Source of the DNA: Fructilactobacillus fructivorans
Lineage (GTDB): Bacteria; Bacillota; Bacilli; Lactobacillales; Lactobacillaceae
Length of the DNA stretch: 64,000 nt
Assembly (NCBI RefSeq): GCF_001434095.1
Contig: NZ_AZDS01000002.1
Location: 124,001-188,000 of the forward strand
Direction of reading: 5' to 3'
The notes beneath the pieces were generated by a model that saw only the letters and a list, made by a program, of their open reading frames with translations, was not told the DNA's origin and did no database searches. The translations under genes and the position numbers were made by a program. Shown here piece by piece: positions 56,216 to 63,976 of the stretch; the first letter of the stretch is position 1, and each line of letters opens with the position of its first letter.

Positions 56216-56689
56216 ATGAAGAAATCAGATGTTGTTCAAAAGTTAGACTTCTTGTATGTTCTAACGCTTATAATTGCGATCGTTGAAACGGTCTTGTTAT
56301 TCCCGATCCTTGGTGGAATCATTATCGTAAGTATGCTTTGGGTTCCATTACTAGTCCTACTGGGACTTTACATTACCTGTTTTATCATCAGCTCCCAGAT
56401 GGTGAGCTCTTTAGATGATGGCAAGGTTCGTTCTGATATGTTAAGCATCAAGCCCAAATTCATCGTTGGGATTATCCTGTCAGTAGTAGCGGTGATTCCA
56501 ATTGTAGGATGGGTTTCACATATCATCATGGCTATCATTATGTGGCAAGTCTTCACTAATATTAGTACGCTCAAGACTGATTTAATCGATAATGATGAGT
56601 CTAATGGGGAATGGAAAGACGTTACTCCTGATTCTGAGAAAGAACAGTCGGGAAATCATGGTTCGGATGATCGTAACGCAAATAAATAG
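56216..56689 (+). CDS. Small polytopic membrane protein, unknown function
   Basis: Product of 157 residues from ATG 56216 (GGAGG 5 bases upstream; ATG 56204 lies upstream of this box). Three or four hydrophobic segments (about 12-58 and 85-115) are followed by a highly acidic, polar cytoplasmic tail (residues 122-157, rich in Asp, Glu and Asn). No family recognised. Closed by a terminator. Divergent from the ClC gene across about 100 bases. Confidence 0.75.
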   Translation: MKKSDVVQKLDFLYVLTLIIAIVETVLLFPILGGIIIVSMLWVPLLVLLGLYITCFIISSQMVSSLDDGKVRSDMLSIKPKFIVGIILSVVAVIPIVGWVSHIIMAIIMWQVFTNISTLKTDLIDNDESNGEWKDVTPDSEKEQSGNHGSDDRNANK

Positions 56690-56693
56690 ATAA

Positions 56694-56735
56694 AATAGAG
56701 CGTTCTTATTGTTAAAATAAAGACGCTCTATTTAT
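56694..56735 (+). terminator. Terminator
   Basis: AGAGCGT and ACGCTCT arms with TTCTT/AAAGA inner pairing, then a T-rich stretch. Confidence 0.7.
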
Positions 56736-56855
56736 TTACATTAATTTTTCACTAAACATCATATTTTTTGTGTCATTGTATTTTACATACATTAAGATAG
56801 TAAGTAGACGTGACAATTTATTTTAAAAGTCTTAATTAGAGAGGGGAAAGAGCCA

Positions 56856-57773
56856 ATGAAAAGAATACTAAAGTGGACCGGAGTGACGGCTTTTTTCTTT
56901 GTCATTTTTACAATTATCCTAGATTTGGCCTTAGGTTATCTCCTGTTCAACTTTGCCTTTGGAAAAACTGGTTTAGCTAGTTTATACAATGAAAACGCGG
57001 GAACACCTGATACCGAATGGTTTAGTGATAACAACACCCAAGTCTTACACGAAAAGGCGGACGACGGTACCAATTTGGTAGCCAGGTACGTTCCATCAGA
57101 AAAGCCATCTAATAAGACAGTGATCGTGGTTCATGGCTACGGTAGTAACAGTGAAGAGATGGAAGCTTTCATTAAGATTTTTCATGCGGACGGCTACAAC
57201 GTCCTAGCACCTGACAATCAATCGTTTGGTGGAAGTGGTGGAAAGTACATCGGGTATGGGGTTAAAGACGCCACTAACCTTGAAAAATGGGCTAGAGTGG
57301 TGAATTCTGACCATCCTGGTGGTGAATTAGGATTGTTTGGAACCAGTATGGGGGCTTCGGCGGTCATGTACTCACTGCCAAAGATGCCTAGTAACGTCAA
57401 GTTTGCGATTGAAGATAGTGGCTACGCTAGTGTCGAGGGCGAACTTGGTGGTCAACTAAAGCGACTATTCAACATTCCCAGTTTTCCGCTCGTTCCGACC
57501 GTCAATCTTTACGTCAAAACGTTGGCGAAGTATAACATGAATGACGGAAACACCAAGAAGACCTTGAAACACAACCAGATTCCACTGTTTATCATTCACG
57601 GGGATGCCGACAAGTTCGTGCCAGTGAGGAACGCCTATGAAAACTATCGAAATGATGCCGGACCGAAGCAAATTTGGATCATTAAGGGTGCTGGTCACAT
57701 TGAAAGCCGAAGTCAAGATCCGGATACGTATACGCAAAAGGTTACGGATTTTGCTCAACAGTATTTTAAGTAG
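56856..57773 (+). CDS. Membrane-anchored alpha/beta hydrolase, paralog 2
   Basis: Product of 305 residues, the same layout as the hydrolase at 37806-38720: one N-terminal TM (about 8-34) ending FNFAFGKTG, oxyanion VVHGYGS (about 91-97), nucleophile Ser164 in GTSMG, acid in GDADKFVP, and His in GAGHIES. The paralogs differ throughout but keep every catalytic element, so both are probably active serine hydrolases facing outward. Substrates unknown. GGGGAAAG precedes ATG. The stop is followed after about 50 bases by a small membrane-protein frame. Confidence 0.88.
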   Translation: MKRILKWTGVTAFFFVIFTIILDLALGYLLFNFAFGKTGLASLYNENAGTPDTEWFSDNNTQVLHEKADDGTNLVARYVPSEKPSNKTVIVVHGYGSNSEEMEAFIKIFHADGYNVLAPDNQSFGGSGGKYIGYGVKDATNLEKWARVVNSDHPGGELGLFGTSMGASAVMYSLPKMPSNVKFAIEDSGYASVEGELGGQLKRLFNIPSFPLVPTVNLYVKTLAKYNMNDGNTKKTLKHNQIPLFIIHGDADKFVPVRNAYENYRNDAGPKQIWIIKGAGHIESRSQDPDTYTQKVTDFAQQYFK

Positions 57774-57825
57774 TCAAAATTGTTGATATGATTGATAAGT
57801 TAAACCAGTAAAATTTAGGAGATGG

Positions 57826-58020
57826 ATTTTAATCAAAGCCAAAATCAGGTTGACATTTGCATACCTACTCGTGGTTCTAGTGATCGCTGCTTATTTTATC
57901 TTTGATCAAAAAGAGCGGCTGGTTCTCTTTTTAGAGGGAACCGGCTTATTTGCTTCATGTGTCCTGTTTGGATGGCATGGAATTAATGAGTTAATTAGAA
58001 GAATTTTTAAAGTGTTTTAA
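57826..58020 (+). CDS. Possible small two-helix membrane protein with non-ATG start
   Basis: A 64-codon frame ends with TAA at 58018-58020. It encodes a basic start (KAKIR), a hydrophobic helix (LTFAYLLVVLVIAAYFIF), a short charged turn (DQKERL), a second helix and a basic end (RRIFKVF), a sensible two-TM protein. AGGAG at 57817-57821 sits upstream, but the only nearby starts in frame are ATT 57826 or TTG 57850; ATG 57822 is in another frame that closes after 27 codons. It could be a real protein with a rare start, or one whose start has been lost. Confidence 0.4.
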   Translation: MLIKAKIRLTFAYLLVVLVIAAYFIFDQKERLVLFLEGTGLFASCVLFGWHGINELIRRIFKVF

Positions 58021-58027
58021 GCCAATA

Positions 58028-58061
58028 AAAAAGGAATGTGATTTAATCACATTCCTTTTTG
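58028..58061. terminator. Bidirectional terminator
   Basis: AAAGGAATGTGATT and AATCACATTCCTTTTT arms with one base between. Confidence 0.9.
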
Positions 58062-58069
58062 ATTTAATT

Positions 58070-58861
58070 TTAACCATTACCATTTTGAAATGATGGGTAT
58101 AATGTCATACCACCATCAACGTAAAGGGAAACACCGGTTACGTAGCTAGCTTGATCGGAAGCTAACCAAACCGCAGCAGCGGCAACTTCTGAAGGCTTAC
58201 CAATTCGGTGCATTGGAACCATGTTAACAGTTGATTCATAAGTCTTTGGATCAGCGAATTTCTTAGCGTTGATTGGGGTGTTGATCGCACCTGGACAAAT
58301 TGAGTTAACTCGAATGTTTTGTTTAGCGAACTCCATTGCGGTAGTTTCGGTGAACAACTTAACGCCACCCTTGCTTGCTGCATAGCTAGCAAATGTAGGC
58401 CATGGAATTTGTTGATGAACTGATGAAGTTTGAACGATACTACCTTTTTTGTTTTTCTTTAAGAAGTAGTTCAAAGCGGCCTTAGTTCCTAAGAAGGTTC
58501 CGGTTAAGTCAACGTTGACAACTGCCTCCCATTGTTCCAATGGAATTTCGTTAGTTGGAGTCTTTTTCTCCATTCCAGCGTTGTTAAACCAGACGTCTAA
58601 GTCACCAAAAGCGTCAACGGCTGCCTTTACTAATGATTCAGCACCAGCATCGTCACCAATGTCACCTTGTTTTGTGACAGCATGACCACCGTTTTTTTCA
58701 ACGACTTCAACAACTTGGTTAGCTGCTTCTTCGTTTTTGTGGTAGTTAATTACCACATTCATGTGTTCTTGACCCAAACGTTCAGCAATTGCAGCACCGA
58801 TTCCGGAGTCTCCTCCAGTAATAACGGCTGTCTTGCCTTCAAGATCTTTGTACATAACCAT
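58070..58861 (-). CDS. Short-chain dehydrogenase (glucose 1-dehydrogenase-like)
   Basis: Product of 263 residues, classical SDR. Cofactor motif GGDSGIG is at 16-22, NNAG at about 93-96, catalytic Ser near 146, Tyr160 and Lys164 in YAASKGG, and CPGAINTPIN after the active site. The closest family pattern is Bacillus-type glucose 1-dehydrogenase, which oxidises glucose to gluconolactone with NAD(P), but many lactobacillar members act on other substrates or in stress. AGAGGTG lies 7 bases before ATG 58861. Monocistronic. Confidence 0.9.
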   Translation of the reverse strand: MVMYKDLEGKTAVITGGDSGIGAAIAERLGQEHMNVVINYHKNEEAANQVVEVVEKNGGHAVTKQGDIGDDAGAESLVKAAVDAFGDLDVWFNNAGMEKKTPTNEIPLEQWEAVVNVDLTGTFLGTKAALNYFLKKNKKGSIVQTSSVHQQIPWPTFASYAASKGGVKLFTETTAMEFAKQNIRVNSICPGAINTPINAKKFADPKTYESTVNMVPMHRIGKPSEVAAAAVWLASDQASYVTGVSLYVDGGMTLYPSFQNGNG

Positions 58862-59083
58862 AACAATACACCTCTGCTTTTCCTTAATCCTGTTAGTGGA
58901 TTAAACTTATCTTGTGATTACATAATACCCCATTAAATCACGAATATAAAGTGAAAAAGCTTATTGGCTTTTTAAAATTAAATTGTGTACATTATACTTG
59001 CACTATGGATAATTTCTGTTAGTATTGATAGTGAAGATTTGAAGAAATTCATTTCTGAACCATTTAACTAGGAGGTTATGAAT

Positions 59084-59434
59084 ATGAAATTAACAATTAC
59101 TGATGACGCAATGGCCTACATGAAGAAGAGATTAGCAGGTGCTAACGCATATCTGTTGACCGCAAATGACGGGTCAAATAACTTCTCTGAAGGTGCTGGT
59201 GGTGCTTGCACTGTTGGAGACGCATTTCAAGTCGTTGGTGTTTCAAAGGCACCCAGCGATTACGATGTAAAGCTCGAAAACAACCAAGACGCTGACGTTT
59301 TAACCAGCAAGAATGACATGACATTCTTCGGACCAGGTCTAAAGCTTGATTTCAAGAATAACTTCTTGCAGTTAAAGGATGACGGCGAAATGATTGATGG
59401 CCAAGTTACGACCAACAATCAAGTCGATAAATAA
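59084..59434 (+). CDS. Fe-S biogenesis (HesB/IscA-like) domain protein without the Cys ligands
   Basis: Product of 116 residues. The fold pattern is that of the lactobacillar iron-sulphur biosynthesis family (KLTITDDAMAYMKKRL, then an F-x-V beta region and LKLDFKNNFLQLKDDG). The three conserved Cys of true IscA/HesB proteins are missing; only one Cys (GGACTVGD) is present, so cluster transfer by the usual mechanism is doubtful. ATG 59084 is 8 bases after AGGAGG, whereas ATG 59078 is 2 bases from it. Monocistronic. Confidence 0.8.
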   Translation: MKLTITDDAMAYMKKRLAGANAYLLTANDGSNNFSEGAGGACTVGDAFQVVGVSKAPSDYDVKLENNQDADVLTSKNDMTFFGPGLKLDFKNNFLQLKDDGEMIDGQVTTNNQVDK

Positions 59435-59456
59435 TAAAACAGATTAATAAGTCATA

Positions 59457-59487
59457 GAATCGAAGGTCAAACTTCGGTTCTTTTTTA
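59457..59487 (+). terminator. Terminator
   Basis: GAATCGAAG (59457-59465) and CTTCGGTTC (59472-59480), then a T-run. Confidence 0.88.
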
Positions 59488-59509
59488 TTACCAAACTTTC
59501 GTAAACTTA

Positions 59510-59538
59510 TTGACAATGGCTAAGAAAAAATGTAGAGT
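59510..59538 (+). promoter_or_regulatory. Promoter of the T-box leader
   Basis: TTGACA (59510-59515) and TAGAGT (59533-59538) with a 17-base spacer. Confidence 0.75.
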
Positions 59539-59544
59539 AACGAC

Positions 59545-59815
59545 AACCAAAAAACAATAAACTAAACAAACCGAAAAGTTGAGTAGACAGAACAAACCCT
59601 AAGAGAGTCTCAGATAGCTGCGATGAGATGGGTGAACGTTGTTGAAGATGGACTTGGAGTTTTCACCAGTGAATGATCAGCTGGTGACGGGGTTACCGCC
59701 GATATCAAGGTCAAGTTATTGATTGATAACTTGTAAGATAATGGTCGTGAGACGATTATGAACTAAGGTGGTACCGCGAAAGCATTCGTCCTTTGATAGG
59801 ATGAATGCTTTTTTT
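59545..59815 (+). promoter_or_regulatory. T-box riboswitch, probable tRNA-Met specifier
   Basis: The T-box sequence AAGGTGGTACCGCG (59765-59778) matches the AGGGTGGNACCGCG consensus at 13 of 14 bases. It is followed by a terminator with arms AAGCATTCGTCCT (59780-59792) and AGGATGAATGCTT (59798-59810) and a T-run. Stem I carries AGAGAG and, on its 3' side, GAAG-ATG-GAC-TTGGAG (59644-59659), where the specifier codon is expected; it reads ATG (59648-59650). Uncharged tRNA-Met would then pair with the leader and allow read-through into the MetQ-like gene. Position and downstream gene agree on methionine. Confidence 0.9.
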
Positions 59816-59840
59816 GTTTGGTAAAATGGGAGGAATGAAA

Positions 59841-60683
59841 ATGAGAAGATGGGTTAAATACGTAATTTGGATTGGAATTATCTTATTTGTTGGAGTTGCG
59901 GGATACTTTAGCTTTTTCCACCAGTCCGAAGCCGAAGCCAACACCATCAACGTTGGGATCATGGCGGGTTCTAAGCAGGAGCAGGCAATCTGGAACGAAG
60001 TGGCCAAGACCGCGAAAGATAAGTACGGACTAAACGTGAAATTTCAGACGTTTACCGATTACTCTCAACCAAACAACGCGTTAACCAATGGTGACATTGA
60101 CGTAAACGCCTACCAAAACTATCCGTTCTTGGATAACTGGAACGAGGTTCATCACACTGACATCGTGCCGGTTGGTGACACCGTCATTGAACCCATGAGA
60201 ATTTATTCTAATCAGTTTAAGTCTGTTAATGACATTTCAAACGGAACTTCAATTGCCGTTCCAAATGATACCAATAACGAATCGCGGGCACTCCACGTCC
60301 TTCAGAGTGCCGGTCTGATTAAGTTAAATCCGAAAAAGACCTTCACCACGGTCAAGGACATCACTAGTAACCCCAAGAATCTGAAGATCAAGGAAGTTGA
60401 TGCTTCTCAGACTCCACGACTGCTGAATTCAACCGGAGCCTCCGTGGTCAACGGGAACTTTGCTGAAAGTTCTAACTTGAGTCCCAAGAAGGTTATCTAT
60501 ACTCCACCATTTACCAAAGATTCACATAAGTGGGTTAACTTCATTGCGTCAACGAAGAAGAATAAGAACGATAAACAGATTAAGGAACTAGTTAAGGCCT
60601 ACCAGACTGAAAAGACTGCCAAGTTAATTAAGAAAGAATCGGGAATTAACCAACAGGCGGCTTGGAACTTAAAATTCAAATAA
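59841..60683 (+). CDS. MetQ/NlpA-family substrate-binding protein, paralog 2 (T-box controlled)
   Basis: Product of 280 residues from ATG 59841 (GGGAGG 7 bases upstream; the earlier ATG 59805 lies inside the T-box terminator). Layout: a basic start, TM helix (about 6-26), then an NlpA fold (TINVGIMAGSKQEQAIW, NGDIDVNAYQNYPFL, VIEPMRIYSNQFKSV, LHVLQSAGLI, KELVKAYQ). There is no lipobox and no Cys in the protein; SEAEA at about 31-35 could be a signal peptidase I site instead. Methionine binding is supported by the Met T-box. No metN or metP adjoins, so it must serve an importer encoded elsewhere. Confidence 0.9.
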   Translation: MRRWVKYVIWIGIILFVGVAGYFSFFHQSEAEANTINVGIMAGSKQEQAIWNEVAKTAKDKYGLNVKFQTFTDYSQPNNALTNGDIDVNAYQNYPFLDNWNEVHHTDIVPVGDTVIEPMRIYSNQFKSVNDISNGTSIAVPNDTNNESRALHVLQSAGLIKLNPKKTFTTVKDITSNPKNLKIKEVDASQTPRLLNSTGASVVNGNFAESSNLSPKKVIYTPPFTKDSHKWVNFIASTKKNKNDKQIKELVKAYQTEKTAKLIKKESGINQQAAWNLKFK

Positions 60684-60689
60684 CAATGA

Positions 60690-60724
60690 GGGAATCCATC
60701 AATTGATTTGGTGGGTTCCTTTTC
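60690..60724 (+). terminator. Terminator of MetQ-like gene 2
   Basis: GGAATCCATC (60691-60700) and GGTGGGTTCC (60710-60719), then TTTT. Confidence 0.78.
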
Positions 60725-60789
60725 GTCTGTGGAAACAGAAGTTCAAAGAATGGTAAAATAAAGAAAAATGATTGATTGGAGGTGTCCAG

Positions 60790-61770
60790 ATGGTTTCAGT
60801 AGCTACAATGAGAGACGTTGCTTCAGAGGCAGGAGTGTCAACCGCAACTATTTCACGATATTTAAACGGAAAGACGAATCACATGTCAAGTGCTACCGCC
60901 AAGCGGGTCACCGAAGCAATTAAGAAATTGAACTACGTGCCAAACGAGTCCGCCAGACAGCTAATTACGAAGCAGAGTCGCTTAGTGGCCGTGGTTGCGG
61001 CAGACGTTGACGACTATTTTTCGACTGAAATCTTTAAAGGGGTTAATTCAGTTCTAAAGAAAAATAATTTCATCGCGGTTCTAATGGATTCAGATAGTGA
61101 CGAACAGCGCGAACTTGGAACTCTTTCTTCACTTAATCAGCAGATGTTTGGTGGAGTGATTATTCAGCCCTTAAGTAACGACTTGAAGGCTTTTAAAAAG
61201 GTGATTCCGCAAAACATTCCGGTGGTTATGCTTGATCGGCAGGTGGAAAATAGCCCGTGGCCGAGTGTGGTTACCAATAACTACACGATTAGCAAGAAAG
61301 CGGCACAATATTTTAAGGATCAGGGATTAAACCATGTTTTTGTGATCACGAACAACGTCAAGAACGTTTCAACGCGTGAGGAACGGTTAAGCGGGATCAA
61401 GGCCGTTTTTCATGAAAACGTTCAAATTATCGAGCCCGGTGATAATGAGGATTCGTTTAACGTAGCATACGAAAAGCTGAAACGCTCAGTAGCCGCAACC
61501 CATGGTGGTCTAATTTTTGCGTTAAAGGAACGATGGTTGCTTAAATTTCTACCAAAATTAATCCGAGATGGTGTGATTCGAAAATCGGATGGAGTACATA
61601 TGACGGGATTCTCTGATACATCATTAACTGACAATATTGATCCAGGAATCAAAGTTATTAATCAGGATCCTTATCAGATTGGGGTTAGTGCGGCTCAAAT
61701 TCTAATCGAGGGAGTCGAAAGTGCTACTCAACCGATCGCCAAAAAGATTGAAATCCCGGCACAATTTTAA
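60790..61770 (+). CDS. LacI-family transcriptional regulator
   Basis: Product of 326 residues from ATG 60790 (GGAGGTG 5 bases upstream). The LacI HTH (MRDVASEAGVSTATISRYLN, residues 7-26) and hinge (LNYVPNESARQL) precede a periplasmic-binding-like effector domain with DRQVENSPWPSVVTNN (effector contact region) and TGFSDTSLTD near the end. It is a paralog of the frameshifted gene at 40027-41014, with the same KdgR-like layout. It directly precedes a two-gene carbon-source operon with operator-like sites, its likely target. Effector is probably a sugar acid or its phosphate (inference). Confidence 0.92.
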   Translation: MVSVATMRDVASEAGVSTATISRYLNGKTNHMSSATAKRVTEAIKKLNYVPNESARQLITKQSRLVAVVAADVDDYFSTEIFKGVNSVLKKNNFIAVLMDSDSDEQRELGTLSSLNQQMFGGVIIQPLSNDLKAFKKVIPQNIPVVMLDRQVENSPWPSVVTNNYTISKKAAQYFKDQGLNHVFVITNNVKNVSTREERLSGIKAVFHENVQIIEPGDNEDSFNVAYEKLKRSVAATHGGLIFALKERWLLKFLPKLIRDGVIRKSDGVHMTGFSDTSLTDNIDPGIKVINQDPYQIGVSAAQILIEGVESATQPIAKKIEIPAQF

Positions 61771-61782
61771 GGGAAGCTTACA

Positions 61783-61810
61783 GACTAGCTATTTTAGCTA
61801 GCCTTTTTTT
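61783..61810 (+). terminator. Terminator of the lacI-type gene
   Basis: CTAGCT (61785-61790) and AGCTAG (61796-61801) followed by CC and seven T. Confidence 0.78.
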
Positions 61811-61820
61811 ATAGTGATTT

Positions 61821-61834
61821 GGAAAACGATTACA
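61821..61834. promoter_or_regulatory. cre/LacI-type operator upstream of the isomerase-permease operon (site 1)
   Basis: GGAAAACGATTACA fits cre at 13 of 14 positions and shares the AAACGATTAC core with site 2, so it may belong to the adjacent LacI regulator rather than CcpA. Confidence 0.5.
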
Positions 61835-61876
61835 CATTTATTTAAAAATATCACAAAATAGTATTGACTAGCTTTA

Positions 61877-61890
61877 TGTAAACGATTACC
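61877..61890. promoter_or_regulatory. cre/LacI-type operator upstream of the isomerase-permease operon (site 2)
   Basis: TGTAAACGATTACC fits cre at 13 of 14 positions; the core AAACGATTAC is identical to site 1, 56 bases away, compatible with looping by a LacI tetramer or two dimers. Confidence 0.55.
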
Positions 61891-61903
61891 ATAGTTATAA
61901 ATA

Positions 61904-61917
61904 TGAAAGCGTTAACA
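61904..61917 (+). promoter_or_regulatory. cre site upstream of the isomerase-permease operon (site 3)
   Basis: TGAAAGCGTTAACA fits the cre consensus at all 14 positions and differs in core from sites 1 and 2, so this is the likely CcpA site. It lies 26 bases before the first start codon. Confidence 0.65.
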
Positions 61918-61942
61918 AAGCAATTAAAGGAGTGCAATACTG

Positions 61943-62689
61943 ATGAAATTGTTTTTAAATACATGGATCTTTGTAAATGACATTGATGCTGGAACGCGTC
62001 AGAGTGAGCTGTTTGCTCGTGTTAAAGACACGGGAGCCGACGGAATTGAAGTTCGCCGGGAGTACATCAAGGATTTTCCGAAAGAACTTGATGACATTCA
62101 TCAAGCTAGTAGGAAGACCGGTTTACTGGTGAACTACAGCGTCCCCGATGAGCTCTTCTTAAAGGATGGGTCTATCAATCCCAAGTTAAAGCAATATTTT
62201 GATGAGGGACAACGGATGGGAATTACCAAGATTAAGTTTAACGTTGGTAATTTTAGAAAGTTTGATGGCGACCTAGCCCACGCGTTTGATGGGTTACCAC
62301 TTGATCAAATCCAATTAAACGTGGAAAACGACCAGACAGAAGTGAGTGGCAAGATTGCCAACATTAAGCATTTTTTGAATCAAGCGAAAAAGAATGATTT
62401 GCCGATTAAATATGTTTATGACCTAGGGAACTGGGCATTTACCCATCAAAGTGCTGATTACGCTGCCGATTGTTTGGGTAGTTATACCGATTACATTCAT
62501 TTAAAGAACGTTAATCAGTTTGATGAGGATGACCTTCAGACGGCTGATGACCTCAACGATGGGATGTTTGATTGGAAAAACATTCTAAGAGAATTGCCAC
62601 CAAAGACCGACCTAGCGCTGGAATTTCCAATGCAAGATGACGAACATGTGAAACGTCAGGTCCAGTTACTTAAGGATGAGGTGATGTAA
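61943..62689 (+). CDS. Sugar phosphate isomerase/epimerase, TIM-barrel (xylose isomerase-like)
   Basis: Product of 248 residues with the AP-endonuclease-2/xylose isomerase-like barrel pattern: LFLNTWIFVND, GADGIEVRREY (Glu metal ligand, about residue 39), LLVNYSVPDELF, KIKFNVGNF, LNVENDQTE (Glu, about 134), YVYDLGNWAF (Asp, about 156), YIHLKNVNQ (His, about 182) and LALEFPM (Glu, about 231). The Glu-Asp-His-Glu metal set is complete. AAGGAG lies before ATG. The following permease begins with the base after its stop, so they are one operon. The substrate is not identified; sugar acids or rare ketoses are typical. Confidence 0.85.
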   Translation: MKLFLNTWIFVNDIDAGTRQSELFARVKDTGADGIEVRREYIKDFPKELDDIHQASRKTGLLVNYSVPDELFLKDGSINPKLKQYFDEGQRMGITKIKFNVGNFRKFDGDLAHAFDGLPLDQIQLNVENDQTEVSGKIANIKHFLNQAKKNDLPIKYVYDLGNWAFTHQSADYAADCLGSYTDYIHLKNVNQFDEDDLQTADDLNDGMFDWKNILRELPPKTDLALEFPMQDDEHVKRQVQLLKDEVM

Positions 62690-63976
62690 TTGATAAATAC
62701 GATAATTGCGATTTTGTTGTTAATTACGTTTGCGGGTTTTATTTTTTACATTATTAAAGGTGGCGACCTTACAATCGGGTTCTTTGTCATGGCGATTCTC
62801 TGGACCGTCATTGGTCTAATCCCGTATCATACTGCCATAACCGCCGTCTTCTCGACGCCAGCTTTGAAATACGGATCCACCATCATTTACATTGTCTTTG
62901 GTTCGTGGTTCGGTCGGGTCTTAGTTGAAAGTGGGATTGCTCCCTCCATTTCACAAAAGACCAATAAGGTGGGTAAATCCCATCCCTTACTGGCTGCTAT
63001 CCTGATTGTGCTAGTAACCGCGCTCTTGTTCGTGAGTTCTTACGGAGTGGGTTCTGTAATTGCCATTGGTGTCATTTTACTGCCAATCCTGCTTTCTCTG
63101 GGGATCCCACGAGATGTTGCCTTGACGACCTTTGCCCTCTCCATTGGATCGGCGATGTATGTCAACGTTGTCCTATTTAATCAGATCAAAGCCTTCTTTC
63201 CCAAGGCGCAGTATAACTTGCACTACCTTGAGTTTGGTTGGGCTGCCATGGCGGTTCAGCTGATCGCGGTCATCTTGTTCTTAGTCATGAAACGCCACAC
63301 TTTCAATCCTAAGAATGCTGAAGCCAACTTAAAGGAAATCGGGGCAACCGATCCAGGCGATGTGAATAAGATCCCGTACATTGCCTATGCCATCCCAGTT
63401 GTTCCAGTTATCTTGAACATGGCTCTTGGTTGGGATGCCATCCCGGCCTTGATTCTCTCAAGTATCTTGGCCATGCTAGTAACTGGGAAGATGAATGGCT
63501 ACAAGAAGTTTAAAAAGTTCTTAAACACTACCATTAAACAGTCCATTAATGATATTTCTGGATTAATTATGTTCTTAATGGCGCTAGTAATGTTCGCTGG
63601 GGCTGCCCAATTAAACGCTGGTCGTTTCAAGGGCATCTTTAGTGCCATCTTGCCTAACAGTCATTTACTGTTAGCACTTGGAATTGGAATCTTAGCGCCA
63701 TTGGCCTTGTTTAGAGGACCCTTACAGGTGTGGGGAGCTGGTGCCGCAACGGCAGCCGTCTTATCTGCCACTGGCATGTTTAACGACATGTTCCTCTTGC
63801 CTCTCATGTACGTTCCAACTCTAATGGCGGTCTCCACCGACATTACCCAATCGTGGAATGTCTGGGGCCTTGATTACATGAAGGTTCGTCCTCAGCAATT
63901 ATTGAAACTGGGAGTTCCAATCATGTGGATCGTTTCCATTATTAATGAAATATTAGTCTACTTATTCTTCGGATAG
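62690..63976 (+). CDS. Secondary permease, gluconate/organic-anion transporter-like
   Basis: Product of 428 residues with about eleven or twelve hydrophobic segments, including SSYGVGSVIAIGVILLPILLSLGIPRD in part and a duplicated half structure, the look of GntP/CitM-like ion-coupled anion transporters. The start is TTG 62690, directly after the TAA of the isomerase gene, with GAGGTGATG upstream serving as ribosome binding site. Family level is uncertain; the pairing with an isomerase and a LacI regulator says it imports the same carbon source. An AAAGGTG site at about 63987 suggests another gene begins just beyond the window. Confidence 0.75.
   Translation: MINTIIAILLLITFAGFIFYIIKGGDLTIGFFVMAILWTVIGLIPYHTAITAVFSTPALKYGSTIIYIVFGSWFGRVLVESGIAPSISQKTNKVGKSHPLLAAILIVLVTALLFVSSYGVGSVIAIGVILLPILLSLGIPRDVALTTFALSIGSAMYVNVVLFNQIKAFFPKAQYNLHYLEFGWAAMAVQLIAVILFLVMKRHTFNPKNAEANLKEIGATDPGDVNKIPYIAYAIPVVPVILNMALGWDAIPALILSSILAMLVTGKMNGYKKFKKFLNTTIKQSINDISGLIMFLMALVMFAGAAQLNAGRFKGIFSAILPNSHLLLALGIGILAPLALFRGPLQVWGAGAATAAVLSATGMFNDMFLLPLMYVPTLMAVSTDITQSWNVWGLDYMKVRPQQLLKLGVPIMWIVSIINEILVYLFFG

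Noticed and set aside
59805-59840. Start of MetQ-like gene 2 at 59805
   Set aside because: This ATG is inside the T-box terminator stem; ATG 59841 follows GGGAGG.
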